Positions 53,214-62,300 of a stretch of DNA of 64,000 nucleotides are shown here, in pieces; the first letter of the stretch is position 1, and each line of letters starts with the position of its first letter. Position numbers and translations under genes: made by a program. The notes beneath the pieces were generated by a model. The model had not been told where the DNA came from and did no database searches. It saw nothing but the letters and a program-made list of their open reading frames with translations. This stretch comes from Xanthobacteraceae bacterium (GTDB lineage Bacteria; Pseudomonadota; Alphaproteobacteria; Rhizobiales; Xanthobacteraceae): the NCBI GenBank assembly GCA_019746355.1, contig JAIESC010000013.1, positions 178,315-242,314 of the forward strand. The letters are read 5' to 3'.

Positions 53214-54968
53214 TTATGATTTGGCGGTCCCGGTTTCGGCGACGGCTCGGAGCGGCCGGGCCTGGCCGGTGTCGCGTTGCAGCACGCGCGCCAGCACTTC
53301 GTCCTTGGGGCCGAACGCCTGGGCACGGCCCTGATTCATCATCAGCAGCAGGTCGACGCCGGCGATTGCGCTCGGGCGGTGGGCGATCACGACGACGATG
53401 CCGCCGCGGGCGCGTACGCCCAGGATGGCGCGGCTCAGCGCCTCGTCGCCTTCGGCGTCGAGATTGGAATTGGGCTCGTCGAGCACGACGAGGAACGGAT
53501 CGCCGAAAAGCGCACGCGCCAAGGCGACCCGCTGCGCCTGGCCGGCCGACAGCGCCGAGCCGTTCTCGCCGACCTGGGTTTCGTATCCTTCGGGCAGCCC
53601 GACGATCAACTCATGCACGCCGGCCGCATTGGCGGCGGCGATCACGGCGTTCGGGTCGAGCTGGGGCGAGAAACGCCCGATATTCTGCGCCACCGTGCCG
53701 GCCAGGAGCTCGACGTCCTGCGGCAGATAGCCGACGTGCTTGCCGAGCGACTCCTGCGACCATTGCTCGAGCGCTGCGCCGTCGAGACGGATGCGGCCGC
53801 GGACCGGCTTCCAGACATTCACCAGCACGCGTGCGAGGCTGCTTTTGCCCGACCCGCTCGGCCCGATGACGCCGAGACCGTTGCCGGCCTGCAGCGAAAG
53901 GCTGACATCCTGGATGACGACCTTCTCGCTGCCCGGCGGAACGACGCCGACATTCTCGACCGCGAGGCTCTTGACCGGGGGGCGTAGTGCCATCGGCGCG
54001 AGCTGCGAGGGCAGCAGCGTGAGCAGATCGGTCAGCCGCTTCCAGCCCTGGCGGGCGCCGACGAAGCCACGCCAGTTGGCAATGGCGAGATCGACCGGGG
54101 CCAGCGCCCGCGCGCTCAGGATCGAGCCGGCGATGATGATACCGGGCGTCGCCATCTGGTAGATCACGAGATAGGCGCCGACCGCGAGCACGCCGGACTG
54201 CAGCATCATCCGCAGCACCTTGGAGATCGAGCCGATACCGCCGCCGACGTCGGTGGTGTCGCGCTGGCTCGCCAGATATTTCGCATTGGCCTCGCTCCAC
54301 TGCGCCGCGATCCGGCCGGTCATGCCCATCGCGGTCAGGACCTCGGCGTTGCGGCGGCTCGCCTCGGCGAGCGAATTCCGCGTCGTCGCAAACGAGGTCG
54401 CCTCGCGCGTCTTGTCGCGCGTCATCGATTCCGTCAGCCACGTCAGCCCGGCAAGGATCAACGCGCCGAACAGCGCGGCAAGACCGATGTAGGGGTGAAA
54501 CATGAAGCAGATCACGAGATAGATCGGGATCCACGGCAGGTCGAACAGCGCCGCCGGCCCCATGCCCGACAGGAACGAGCGCACGCTGTCGAGATCGCGC
54601 AGCGGTTGCAGGCTGTCGCCGCGGTTTCCGGCTTTCAGCGGCAGGCGAACGATGGTCTCGTAGACGCGCGCGCTCAGCGCCTCGTCGAGCTTGCCGCCGA
54701 TCCGCACGAGAATGCGGCCGCGGATCATGTCGAGCAGGCCGAGCGCGGTGAACAGCCCGGCAGCCAGGATCACGAGGCCGACGAGGGTCGGCACGCTGCG
54801 GCTCGGCAGCACGCGGTCGTAGATTTCCAGCATGAAGAACGCGCCGGTGAGTTGCAGGATGTTGCTCATGCCGCTCATCAGGCCGACCGCGATGAAAGTG
54901 CCACGGCAGGCGGACAGCGCTTCCGCAAGCTCGGAGCGCTGGTTGGGCTTCCGGGTGGGCTGCCGCAT
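53214..54968 (-). CDS. Type I secretion ABC permease/ATPase, PrtD type
   Basis: The 584-residue protein has an ABC membrane domain (about 20-310, with FIAVGLMSGMSNILQLTGAF) and an ATPase (about 340-560). It shows GPSGSGKSSLARVLV (Walker A), LSAGQAQRVALARAL (signature, LSAGQ as usual in PrtD) and LVVLDEPNSNLD (Walker B), with the switch His in VVVIAHRPSA. It exports an unfolded protein with a C-terminal signal, usually an RTX protein. No such substrate gene is in the window. A TolC-type gene lies 156 bases upstream in the same direction. Confidence 0.94.
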   Translation of the reverse strand: MRQPTRKPNQRSELAEALSACRGTFIAVGLMSGMSNILQLTGAFFMLEIYDRVLPSRSVPTLVGLVILAAGLFTALGLLDMIRGRILVRIGGKLDEALSARVYETIVRLPLKAGNRGDSLQPLRDLDSVRSFLSGMGPAALFDLPWIPIYLVICFMFHPYIGLAALFGALILAGLTWLTESMTRDKTREATSFATTRNSLAEASRRNAEVLTAMGMTGRIAAQWSEANAKYLASQRDTTDVGGGIGSISKVLRMMLQSGVLAVGAYLVIYQMATPGIIIAGSILSARALAPVDLAIANWRGFVGARQGWKRLTDLLTLLPSQLAPMALRPPVKSLAVENVGVVPPGSEKVVIQDVSLSLQAGNGLGVIGPSGSGKSSLARVLVNVWKPVRGRIRLDGAALEQWSQESLGKHVGYLPQDVELLAGTVAQNIGRFSPQLDPNAVIAAANAAGVHELIVGLPEGYETQVGENGSALSAGQAQRVALARALFGDPFLVVLDEPNSNLDAEGDEALSRAILGVRARGGIVVVIAHRPSAIAGVDLLLMMNQGRAQAFGPKDEVLARVLQRDTGQARPLRAVAETGTAKS

Positions 54969-55123
54969 TGCGGTGGTCCTCAGCGTCGAAAATTCATGCC
55001 CGCCAAAACAATAAAGTGCAGATATCTCCTATGTTACCAGGAGTCGCAATTGGTTCGCGCATTAACCATAAAAACATGATTTCCGCAGCGACGAAGGCCG
55101 TCCTTAACCGATGGCCCCCGGGA

Positions 55124-56548
55124 TCAGCGGCCGTCGGGGGTGCGCACGCCGGTCCAGGCGTCGCGGACCTGGTGATAATGGACCGCCGGGTCATAGGTCG
55201 CGACCTGCAGGCCCAGCACCTGCGGCGACAGCCGTCCCACCGCGGCAAGCAGCCCATAGGAGTTCACCAGCCGGTCGCGCTGCGCCTGGACCAGCGCAAT
55301 GCGCGCGCTGACGAGCTCCTGCTGTGCATTCAGCACGTCGAGCGTGGTACGCTGGCCGAGGCGGGCTTCCTCGCGCACGCCATTCAACGCCGCCTCCGCG
55401 GACTTCACCTGGTTCCGTGTCGACTCGATGCTGCTTTTCGCGGCTTCGAGCAGCGACCAGGCCTGCACCACCGTGACACGGGCCTGATCGCGCGCGACGT
55501 TGAGATCGAGCTGCCGCTGGCCATGCGTTTCCTTCGCCTGCCGGATCGCGGCGTATTCCGAGCCGCCCTGATAGATCGGCATCGCGAACTGGCCGGCGAG
55601 CGAGCCTGTGAAAGTCTGCAGCGAGTTCAGCGCGACCTCGTAGTTCTTCTGCACCTGCCCGACGACGTTGACGGTCGGATAGAGCGCGCCTTCCGCGACC
55701 TTCACCTGCATCAGCGCGATGTCGACATTGAACTGCGCCGACGTCACGTTCGGGTTGTTGGCGGTGCCGGCCGCGACCGCGGTCGGCAGTGTGTTCGGCG
55801 AGAGACGGTCGACCGGTGCGGCCGGCAGCAACCGGCCGGGTTCGAGGCCGATGACCTGGCGGAATGCCGCCTTGGAGGTCTCATAGGCGGCTTCGGCGGC
55901 GAACAGTTGCGTGCGCCCGACCGCCAGTCGTGCTTCGGACTGTGAAACGTCGGTCTGCGTGACGTTGCCCTGCTCGAGCCGCTGCTTGCTCTGGCGCAGC
56001 TGCTCCTGCAGCACCTCGACGTTGCTTCGCTGCAGCTCGAGAATGCCGCCGTCACGCAGCAGGTTCATGTACGCGGTCGCGGCATTCAGCAGCACGGTCT
56101 GCTCGATGTTGCGCAGCGTCTCGCGCGCCGCGAACACCTGTGCCTCGGCCTGCCGCGTACGGTTGGCGGTCTGGAAGCCGTTGAGCAGGTTCTGCGTCAC
56201 GGTGGCGCCGGCACCTCGCGGGGCATTGACGCCGCTCTGCGTGAAGTAGCTTGCCGCGGCCCCGGGAGGCGTGGTCGAGCTGATTTCCCGGATGGTGGTC
56301 GACAGCGATTGCGTGCCGGCGTTCGCGGTGATCGAGACCCGCGGCCGATAGCCGGCGAGCGCGGTGGGGACGTTTTCGTCGGTGGCTCGGACCTGTGCGC
56401 GCTGCGCGTTCAGCTGCGGATTGTTGGCGTAGGCGTAGGCGAGCGCAGCCTCAAGGGACTGCGCGGACGCCGGAACGCTGCACGACGCTGCGCCCACGAC
56501 CGCCAACACCGCCGCCCGCAACTGCCAGCACCCAAAACCTGGCATCAC
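55124..56548 (-). CDS. TolC-family outer-membrane channel
   Basis: The 474-residue protein has a signal peptide (LRAAVLAVVGAASCSVPASA) and two OEP repeats of the TolC barrel. The first is ANNPQLNAQRAQVRATDEN with LLNGFQTANRTRQAEAQVF, the second is VKVAEGALYPTVNVVGQVQK with YQGGSEYAAIRQAKET. It is the outer channel of the type I system encoded downstream (ABC, HlyD). Translation may start at GTG 56548 or at the next codon ATG 56545. Nothing else sits in the 155-base gap to the ABC gene except noncoding DNA. Confidence 0.93.
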   Translation of the reverse strand: MMPGFGCWQLRAAVLAVVGAASCSVPASAQSLEAALAYAYANNPQLNAQRAQVRATDENVPTALAGYRPRVSITANAGTQSLSTTIREISSTTPPGAAASYFTQSGVNAPRGAGATVTQNLLNGFQTANRTRQAEAQVFAARETLRNIEQTVLLNAATAYMNLLRDGGILELQRSNVEVLQEQLRQSKQRLEQGNVTQTDVSQSEARLAVGRTQLFAAEAAYETSKAAFRQVIGLEPGRLLPAAPVDRLSPNTLPTAVAAGTANNPNVTSAQFNVDIALMQVKVAEGALYPTVNVVGQVQKNYEVALNSLQTFTGSLAGQFAMPIYQGGSEYAAIRQAKETHGQRQLDLNVARDQARVTVVQAWSLLEAAKSSIESTRNQVKSAEAALNGVREEARLGQRTTLDVLNAQQELVSARIALVQAQRDRLVNSYGLLAAVGRLSPQVLGLQVATYDPAVHYHQVRDAWTGVRTPDGR

Positions 56549-56848
56549 CCCCCCGACGCCACCTCAATCAAACCAACGGCATGCAATGAATCGCAAACCC
56601 TTGCCCCTCGACGTTTGCCGTCAGAGGGCGCGGAACGCGGGTCCACAACTATAACGTCTGTAAGATTGCCTTATACCCCCGAGCAGACAGCCACAGGTTT
56701 ACTTTACTAGCGGAAAATTCCTGTTTTTGCGAGACTTCAGGCGGACAACCGCCAGATCGTGCCGGACTGTGGCAAACCGGCGTGCCCAGGCTTGGGCGCC
56801 GCGTTTGCGGGCAAAAACCACTTGAAGCAGACATTTTCGCTGGATCGC
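56549..56848. other. 300-base gap without a gene
   Basis: Between the TolC start and the phosphopantetheinyl transferase stop I see no convincing reading frame on either strand. The A/T-rich stretch 56650-56730 may hold a promoter for tolC on the minus strand, but no clear -35/-10 pair was found. Confidence 0.5.
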
Positions 56849-57511
56849 TCAGCGCGCGGCAGCCATGTCGGCCGTGGGGACAAGGGCCAGGGCGATAATA
56901 TGCGACGATTGGGCGTGAACGAATGGCACGATGCGCCCGTGGCGGAGCACTGCAGTGTGCGCCGCAAGATCGACCTCCACGTCGTGGTGGTCGAGGAAAA
57001 CCCGGTCGAGCGGATAGGCCGCCTTGTAGACGGCCTCCTTGATGGAGAACAGGAGCCGTCCGCCAAGCGGCGCGTCCCGTATCGCCACACGCTCGGCGGG
57101 AGTGGCCACCATCTCGATCAGGTCGGGCGCAAGCGGCTCTGCCGGCTCGATATCGATGCCGATGCTGAGATAATCGGCGCGCCTCGCCAGTGCCGCCACC
57201 GCAACCGTCGCGTCATGCGCCAAAGAGCCGACGATGCCGGCCGGCCATGCAGGCATTCCTCCGGCTGACTTGACGATGGGTTGCGGCGGCATGCCGGCGC
57301 GCCGCATCAGCTCACGCGCAACGATGCGCGCCGCGCCGCTCGCGCGCTGCACCTTGACGACGCTTGTGGCAAATGCGCTGCGTTCTTCTGCGAGCAGGGC
57401 CTGTTCGTCGCCTTCGGTGATGATGCGATGGTCGAGCAAGACGCGCGGCGCGGAAATTTCCTCAAGCGTGCTCCGGAGCAGTGGATTTCGTGCCGTCGTC
57501 ATCAAATCCAT
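56849..57511 (-). CDS. 4'-phosphopantetheinyl transferase, EntD/Sfp type
   Basis: The protein of about 220 residues (start at 57511 MDLMTTARNP; ATG 57502 and 57529 are alternatives) has the phosphopantetheinyl transferase pattern. GSLAHDATVAVAAL stands where EntD has SHD..., LSIGIDIEPAEPL is the metal-binding GIDIE motif, and FSIKEAVYKA is the W/F-S-x-K-E-A-x-x-K motif. It attaches the phosphopantetheine arm from coenzyme A to carrier proteins. Next to an NRPS it is the expected activating enzyme. Initially read with a longer N-terminus that has no family likeness. It is divergent from the DUF697-like gene. Confidence 0.87.
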   Translation of the reverse strand: MDLMTTARNPLLRSTLEEISAPRVLLDHRIITEGDEQALLAEERSAFATSVVKVQRASGAARIVARELMRRAGMPPQPIVKSAGGMPAWPAGIVGSLAHDATVAVAALARRADYLSIGIDIEPAEPLAPDLIEMVATPAERVAIRDAPLGGRLLFSIKEAVYKAAYPLDRVFLDHHDVEVDLAAHTAVLRHGRIVPFVHAQSSHIIALALVPTADMAAAR

Positions 57512-57798
57512 ATAGCCCGAAATCGGCATGGTGACCGGGTTGAAATCGGCCGCCGGGCTTTGCCACGGCCATGCGGTTCGGATCGCCGCGCGCTTGGCGT
57601 GGCGATGCCGCATTCGGCCGCGGAGGTGGGCGGAATGGTTGCCAGTTCAAGGACTTGGCACGGTTGTCGCCGATCTGTTAGGAATCCAGGGCTGGTGTGG
57701 ATTTGCGCGCTGTTCAATCCCGGCTGAATCGCCTTGATTGCGCGCTTCGCTCTGGCTTAATGGTGCTCGCCACTGGCGACGAACAAGGGGATGCGGAC

Positions 57799-58320
57799 AT
57801 GGCTAACGATCCGACTGAATCCGGCGCGGCTCCGCTGACTGAAGCAGAGCGCGACGAACAGGCTTCGCAGGTGGTCGATCGTTTCTCGCTGTGGTCCGGC
57901 GCCGCGGGTCTCGTTCCGATTCCGATCGTCGATGTCGCGGCGGTGGCCGGCGTGCAGTTGCAGATGCTGCGGCGGCTTTCGGAGATTTACGGGGTGCCGT
58001 TCGCCGAAAACCGCGGCAAGTCCGTCGTCACCGCGCTCGCCGGCGCGATCATTCCAGCAAGCACCGCGACGACGACCGCGATGACGTTCGGCAGCCTGAT
58101 CAAGGGCATTCCGGGCATTGGCACGACCATCGGCGCGCTCACAATGCCGGTCTATTCTGCGGGCGTGACGTTCGTCATTGGCCGGGTCTTCATGAAGCAT
58201 TTTGCGTCCGGCGGCACGCTGCTCGACTTCGATCCGCCTGACTACAAGGAATTCATCAAGACTCAGCAGGAGAAGGTCGCAAGCAAGTTCGGGCGGGGGA
58301 AGTCCGGCTCGGCGGCTTGA
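57799..58320 (+). CDS. DUF697-like membrane-associated protein
   Basis: The 173-residue protein starts at ATG 57799 (MANDPTESG). It has GLVPIPIVDVAAVAGVQLQM (a membrane-associated helix), LSEIYGVPFAEN and the glycine-rich helix IKGIPGIGTTIGALTMPVYS. This is the pattern of DUF697/YcjF-type proteins, often partners of GTPases. Longer in-frame starts lack a signal or ribosome site. Why it stands beside NRPS genes is unclear. It is followed by a small membrane protein 111 bases on. Confidence 0.75.
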   Translation: MANDPTESGAAPLTEAERDEQASQVVDRFSLWSGAAGLVPIPIVDVAAVAGVQLQMLRRLSEIYGVPFAENRGKSVVTALAGAIIPASTATTTAMTFGSLIKGIPGIGTTIGALTMPVYSAGVTFVIGRVFMKHFASGGTLLDFDPPDYKEFIKTQQEKVASKFGRGKSGSAA

Positions 58321-58431
58321 GCCCGGGCCGGCTTCAAACGGACGCAGCACCCATCTGCCGCCGGAGCGTGAGCAAGCGGCCGAGGATGGGGACCGGTCTC
58401 GGGGCCGCTGTGTCGAAGGAGACGTTGCGTC

Positions 58432-58632
58432 ATGGTTCTACCGCTCGCGCTTCTGTCTGCGTATCTGGTCTTTTCCATTCTCGTCGGGCTGTGCGGCAGC
58501 CAGCGCAGGCTGGGATTCACCGGCACGTTCCTTCTGGCCCTGGTCATCACGCCGATCCTGGCGCTGGTTCTTATCCTGATCACCGGGCCGTCGCGCCGCG
58601 TGCAAATGGAACGCCGCCAACGGAGTCGCTGA
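58432..58632 (+). CDS. Small two-helix membrane protein
   Basis: The 66-residue protein has two membrane helices (LALLSAYLVFSILVGLCG and GTFLLALVITPILALVLILI) and a basic end (RRVQMERRQRSR) that should lie inside the cell. ATG 58432 is a plausible start with GAAGGAGA upstream. It precedes the exporter gene by 77 bases. I do not recognise a family; such short proteins often tune the transporter beside them. Confidence 0.7.
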   Translation: MVLPLALLSAYLVFSILVGLCGSQRRLGFTGTFLLALVITPILALVLILITGPSRRVQMERRQRSR

Positions 58633-58709
58633 GTGCTGTGTTGCGTAGCTGGTGTTAGGCGTTCGCGAGGATCGGCGGCCCGCTGGAATCAACCGGACGG
58701 CGTAGCCTG

Positions 58710-60353
58710 ATGTCCTTCTTCCAGCTCGTCCGCCGTGAAATGCAGGGCTCGCTCGGCCGGCTGGTGTTCGTGTCGGCGATGGGCGGCATCAGCACGACCG
58801 CGATCATCGGTGCGATCAATGCCGGCGCGCAGGCCGCCGACCGGGGCGAGGTGAGCCTGTGGGCCGCCGGCCTCTTCATCATCGCCTTGCTGCTGTTCGT
58901 GCAGACCCAGCATTACATCCTGATCACCACGACCGCCGAGATCGGCGCGATCATTCATAAGCTGCGGGTGCGGATGCTGGACTATGTGCGCCGATCCGAG
59001 CTCCTGCCGCTCGAGTCGATCGGCCGCGCCGAGATCGTTGGCGCCATCACCGGCGACACCGCGATCCTGACGCAGGCCAGCAACATGCTGGCGTTCGCGG
59101 CGCAAGGCGCACTGCTGATTGTCCTTGTCATCAGCTACGTCGCCTACCTCTCGTTCACGGCCTTCGTGCTCGCCGTGATCATAGTCGGCATCGGCGCTGC
59201 GGTTTTCCATTCCAAGACCAAGCAGCACGCGATCGAGATGCGCGAGGCGGCGAGCTGGGAGAATCGGCTCTATGACCGCTTGAGCGACGTGCTCGACGGC
59301 TTCAAGGAAGTGCGGCTGCACCGCGCGCGCAGCGACGCGCTGCTCGATCATGTCGTTGACGTGTCGCGCACCGCTGCCAACATCAAGATCCGCACCCAGA
59401 GCGAAACCTTCCGGCGGATGGTGCTGCTGCAGACGTCGCTGTTCTCGCTGCTGGGCGCGGTGGCATTCATCGTTCCGGTGTTCAGTGACACGATGACGCC
59501 CGGTAGTATCACCAAGGCGGTGACTGCGCTGGTGTTCATCGTCGGTGCTTGCTCCGGTCTCGTGCAGTCGATCCCGATCATCGCCGCCGCCAACACCGCA
59601 GCCGACCGCCTGGAAAGGCTCGAAGAGCGGCTCCTGGAGATCACCAGCCTCAAGGACGACACGCCGCCCGCCGACGCCAAGTCGTTTCGCAAGATCGAGA
59701 TGCGTGACGTCGAATTCCATTATCCGGGCAAGACCTCGGACACGGTCTTCAAGGTCGGGCCGTTCAACTTCACGCTCAACTCCGGCGATCTCGTGATCCT
59801 GACCGGCGGAAACGGCTCGGGCAAATCGACCTTCATGAAGATTCTCGCGGGCTTCTACCGGCCCGCGTCGGGAGAGCTCCTGCTCGACGGTGAGCCGGTC
59901 GGCGACGACAATTACGAGCGTTTTCGCGCCCTGATCACCGCGATCTTCCCGGACTTCCACCTGTTCCAGCGGCTCTACGGCATCGAGGATCCGAGCACCG
60001 AAGCGCTCACCGACATGCTCCGGCAGTTCAAGCTGCAGGATAAGACCCGCCTGACCCACGGCGAGTTCCGCACCGTCGACCTCTCCAGCGGCCAGCGCCG
60101 CCGCTTGGCGCTGATCGTCGCCCAGCTCGAGAAGCGTCCGCTGCTGCTGCTCGACGAATGGGCCGCCGACCAGGATCCGGAGTTCCGCCGCAAGTTCTAT
60201 TTCGAGTTTTTGCCGGCCTTGCACCAAGCTGGCGTGACGGTCGTCGCGATTTCCCACGACGACCGCTATATCGACGAGATGGACGTTCCCATGCGACGAT
60301 TGCGCATGGATGAAGGGCGGTTCACTGAGCTGAGCAGGGTGGAGACCGGCTGA
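58710..60353 (+). CDS. Cyclic-peptide/siderophore-type ABC exporter (PvdE/SyrD family)
   Basis: The 547-residue protein combines a six-helix ABC membrane domain (about 15-310; MGGISTTAIIGAINAG, AAQGALLIVLVISYVAYL) with an ATPase (about 330-547). It has LTGGNGSGKSTFMKIL (Walker A), DLSSGQRRRLALIV (signature LSSGQ), LLLLDEWAADQDP (Walker B) and VVAISHDDRY (switch His). The length and DEWAADQDP end fit the cyclic-peptide exporters that move pyoverdine precursors or syringomycin-type lipopeptides. Its stop overlaps the SPFH gene's start (TGATG). It is the likely exporter of the NRPS product. Confidence 0.92.
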   Translation: MSFFQLVRREMQGSLGRLVFVSAMGGISTTAIIGAINAGAQAADRGEVSLWAAGLFIIALLLFVQTQHYILITTTAEIGAIIHKLRVRMLDYVRRSELLPLESIGRAEIVGAITGDTAILTQASNMLAFAAQGALLIVLVISYVAYLSFTAFVLAVIIVGIGAAVFHSKTKQHAIEMREAASWENRLYDRLSDVLDGFKEVRLHRARSDALLDHVVDVSRTAANIKIRTQSETFRRMVLLQTSLFSLLGAVAFIVPVFSDTMTPGSITKAVTALVFIVGACSGLVQSIPIIAAANTAADRLERLEERLLEITSLKDDTPPADAKSFRKIEMRDVEFHYPGKTSDTVFKVGPFNFTLNSGDLVILTGGNGSGKSTFMKILAGFYRPASGELLLDGEPVGDDNYERFRALITAIFPDFHLFQRLYGIEDPSTEALTDMLRQFKLQDKTRLTHGEFRTVDLSSGQRRRLALIVAQLEKRPLLLLDEWAADQDPEFRRKFYFEFLPALHQAGVTVVAISHDDRYIDEMDVPMRRLRMDEGRFTELSRVETG

Positions 60354-61810
60354 TGAAACCGGGTGCCGAATTTCTCGACCCCAAGTCCAACCCGAAGAAA
60401 TATCGGTGGTGGCGGTTCATCGAGCGCAGCCTGCCGATCATCGTCATCTATCTGATGGTGGCGACGCTGGTCGGATTCCTGATCGCCCCCAACGTGTTCG
60501 TGACGGTGCCGACCGGCCATGTCGGCATCCTGTGGAAGCGGTTCCGCGGCGGCACGCAGCTCGATCCGCGTGCGCTGAAGGACGAAGGCCTGCGGGTGCT
60601 TCTGCCCTGGGACAAGCTGTTCCTCTACGACCTCCGCCTGCAGACAACGACGGATACCTACAACGCCATCTCCAAGGACGGCGTCAATCTCGTCGCCACC
60701 ATCAACATCCGTTTCCGGCTCAAGCACGACGCCGTGCCGCAACTGCATCAGTCGATCGGCCCCGACTACATCTCGCGCATGCTGCGTCCGGAAATCGGCA
60801 ACCGCGCGCGCGAGATCATCGCCGAATACACCGCCGAGGAGGTCTATTCGACCAAGCGCCAGGAAATCCAGAAGCGCATCCGCACCCACACCGAGGCGAT
60901 GCTGGGCCAGAGCATGATCCAGCGCACCGAGCAGGAGAGCGAGTACGGAGAGCACTATCGGGTGTCGCTCGACGAGATGCTGATCCTCTACGACACGCTG
61001 GTGCTCGGACTTGAATTGCCGCAAACCGTCGTCGCCGCGATCAACCGCAAGGTCGAGCAGTATTATCTGGTGCAGGAATATGCGTTCCGCGTCGATCGCG
61101 AGAGGAAGGAGTCGGAGCGCAAGCAGATCGAGGCCTACGGCATCCGCGATTTCCAGCAGACCGTGACGCAGGGCATCTCCGATTCCTACGTGCGCTGGCG
61201 GGGCATCGAGGCGACGCTGCAGCTTGCGCAATCGCCGAACACCAAGATCGTCATCATCGGCAGCGGCAAGGACGGCTTGCCGGTCATTCTCGGCAATGTC
61301 GATACGCCGATCGCGCCGCAGCCGCCGGCCGGTGGCACAACGCCTGCGCCGGACAACAGCGAAGCCGCCAAGCAGAAGCCTGCGGCGGCGAGCCCGCCGA
61401 TGCTGGAGCGGACGCCGGCGAGCAATCTGCCGACGCCGACGGAACGGCCTGCGCCGCCGTCAGGACCTCAAGCGCAACCAGCCCCTGGCGCTCCGGGGGC
61501 GCCCGGTCGGCAATCGTCCGCGCCAAATCAGGCGCAAGGTTCGTCGTGGACGCTGACAATCTCGGAATTGCAGGAACTGCTTGCGCGCGCCTTGCGTAGC
61601 AACGTCGAGACGACGGGGCAGGGAGCGCCGCCGCCCGGCGGGCCTGGCGCGCCGCAGCCGCCTTCGTCTGCACCTTCATTTGGGGCAGCGCCCCATCCGC
61701 CAGCGTCTCCACCTCATGCGGAGCCTCATATGGGCACGGCTCCGCCGCCGCACGGCCCCGAGCCTGTTCCGGCCCGGCCGCCGGAAGGCCAAAGGGCCCG
61801 CCCGCAATAG
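60353..61810 (+). CDS. SPFH/band-7 membrane protein with proline-rich tail
   Basis: The 485-residue protein has one membrane helix (about 23-45, IVIYLMVATLVGFLIAPNV) and an SPFH domain (about 46-230, with 'VTVPTGHVGILWKRFRGGTQ' split as VTVPTGHVGI and LWKRFRGGTQ; DTYNAISKDGVNLVATINIR). A helical part (to about 320) and a long Pro/Ala/Gly-rich tail (about 325-485) follow. SPFH proteins such as flotillin or HflK/C form membrane microdomain rings. Its ATG overlaps the exporter stop by one base (TGATG), so the two should be made together. Why an exporter needs an SPFH partner is open. Confidence 0.88.
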   Translation: MKPGAEFLDPKSNPKKYRWWRFIERSLPIIVIYLMVATLVGFLIAPNVFVTVPTGHVGILWKRFRGGTQLDPRALKDEGLRVLLPWDKLFLYDLRLQTTTDTYNAISKDGVNLVATINIRFRLKHDAVPQLHQSIGPDYISRMLRPEIGNRAREIIAEYTAEEVYSTKRQEIQKRIRTHTEAMLGQSMIQRTEQESEYGEHYRVSLDEMLILYDTLVLGLELPQTVVAAINRKVEQYYLVQEYAFRVDRERKESERKQIEAYGIRDFQQTVTQGISDSYVRWRGIEATLQLAQSPNTKIVIIGSGKDGLPVILGNVDTPIAPQPPAGGTTPAPDNSEAAKQKPAAASPPMLERTPASNLPTPTERPAPPSGPQAQPAPGAPGAPGRQSSAPNQAQGSSWTLTISELQELLARALRSNVETTGQGAPPPGGPGAPQPPSSAPSFGAAPHPPASPPHAEPHMGTAPPPHGPEPVPARPPEGQRARPQ

Positions 61811-62300
61811 CGGGTGCGGCAGGCTTCCGGATCTTGCCTTGCAGCAAGAGACTTTTGGCACTCCTCGCGGCATGAAGTTTGGTCATACTGACCGGGAAGG
61901 GATGGCTTCGTGCCGATGAAGCGAGGCGCCCTTCGAAGCTCTTTTTTGCCAGGTTTCCCGAACCTTTTAGGTCTCCGCCGCGAACGAACTGTGAACCGTT
62001 GCCCTGGCCGATGGTTTATTGTTTTGAAACGCTGATTGTTGTTGTTATTCATGGCTGTAGCCAAAGTCAGCGGCCACGTCGGCGCGGATTTTAGCGGGTA
62101 CCGGCGGTAACCTGGGACCGGGGAACTTGTGCGGTTGCCGTTCGGTGGGGGTAATAAGGTCTGCTCCAGGGGAGAGATCAGGTTTCAAGGACAGAATGTC
62201 CTGTCGAACGGACGGCCGGGCTTGTCGCAGCCGGAGGGGGCGGCGGACCGGAGGCTCCATTCGAGGGTGTTGGATTTGATTGTCGTGCTCCCCGTTGTCG
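61811..62300. other. 490-base gap before the NRPS gene
   Basis: No convincing gene or terminator was found. An A/T-rich stretch near 62005-62055 could hold the NRPS promoter. Nothing resembling mbtH, the usual small NRPS partner, is present in this gap. Confidence 0.5.

Noticed and set aside
62140..62170. GGAAC...CGTT as an EcfG-type stress promoter ahead of the NRPS
   Set aside because: The spacing between the GGAAC and CGTT elements is 12 bases, not the 16-17 needed.
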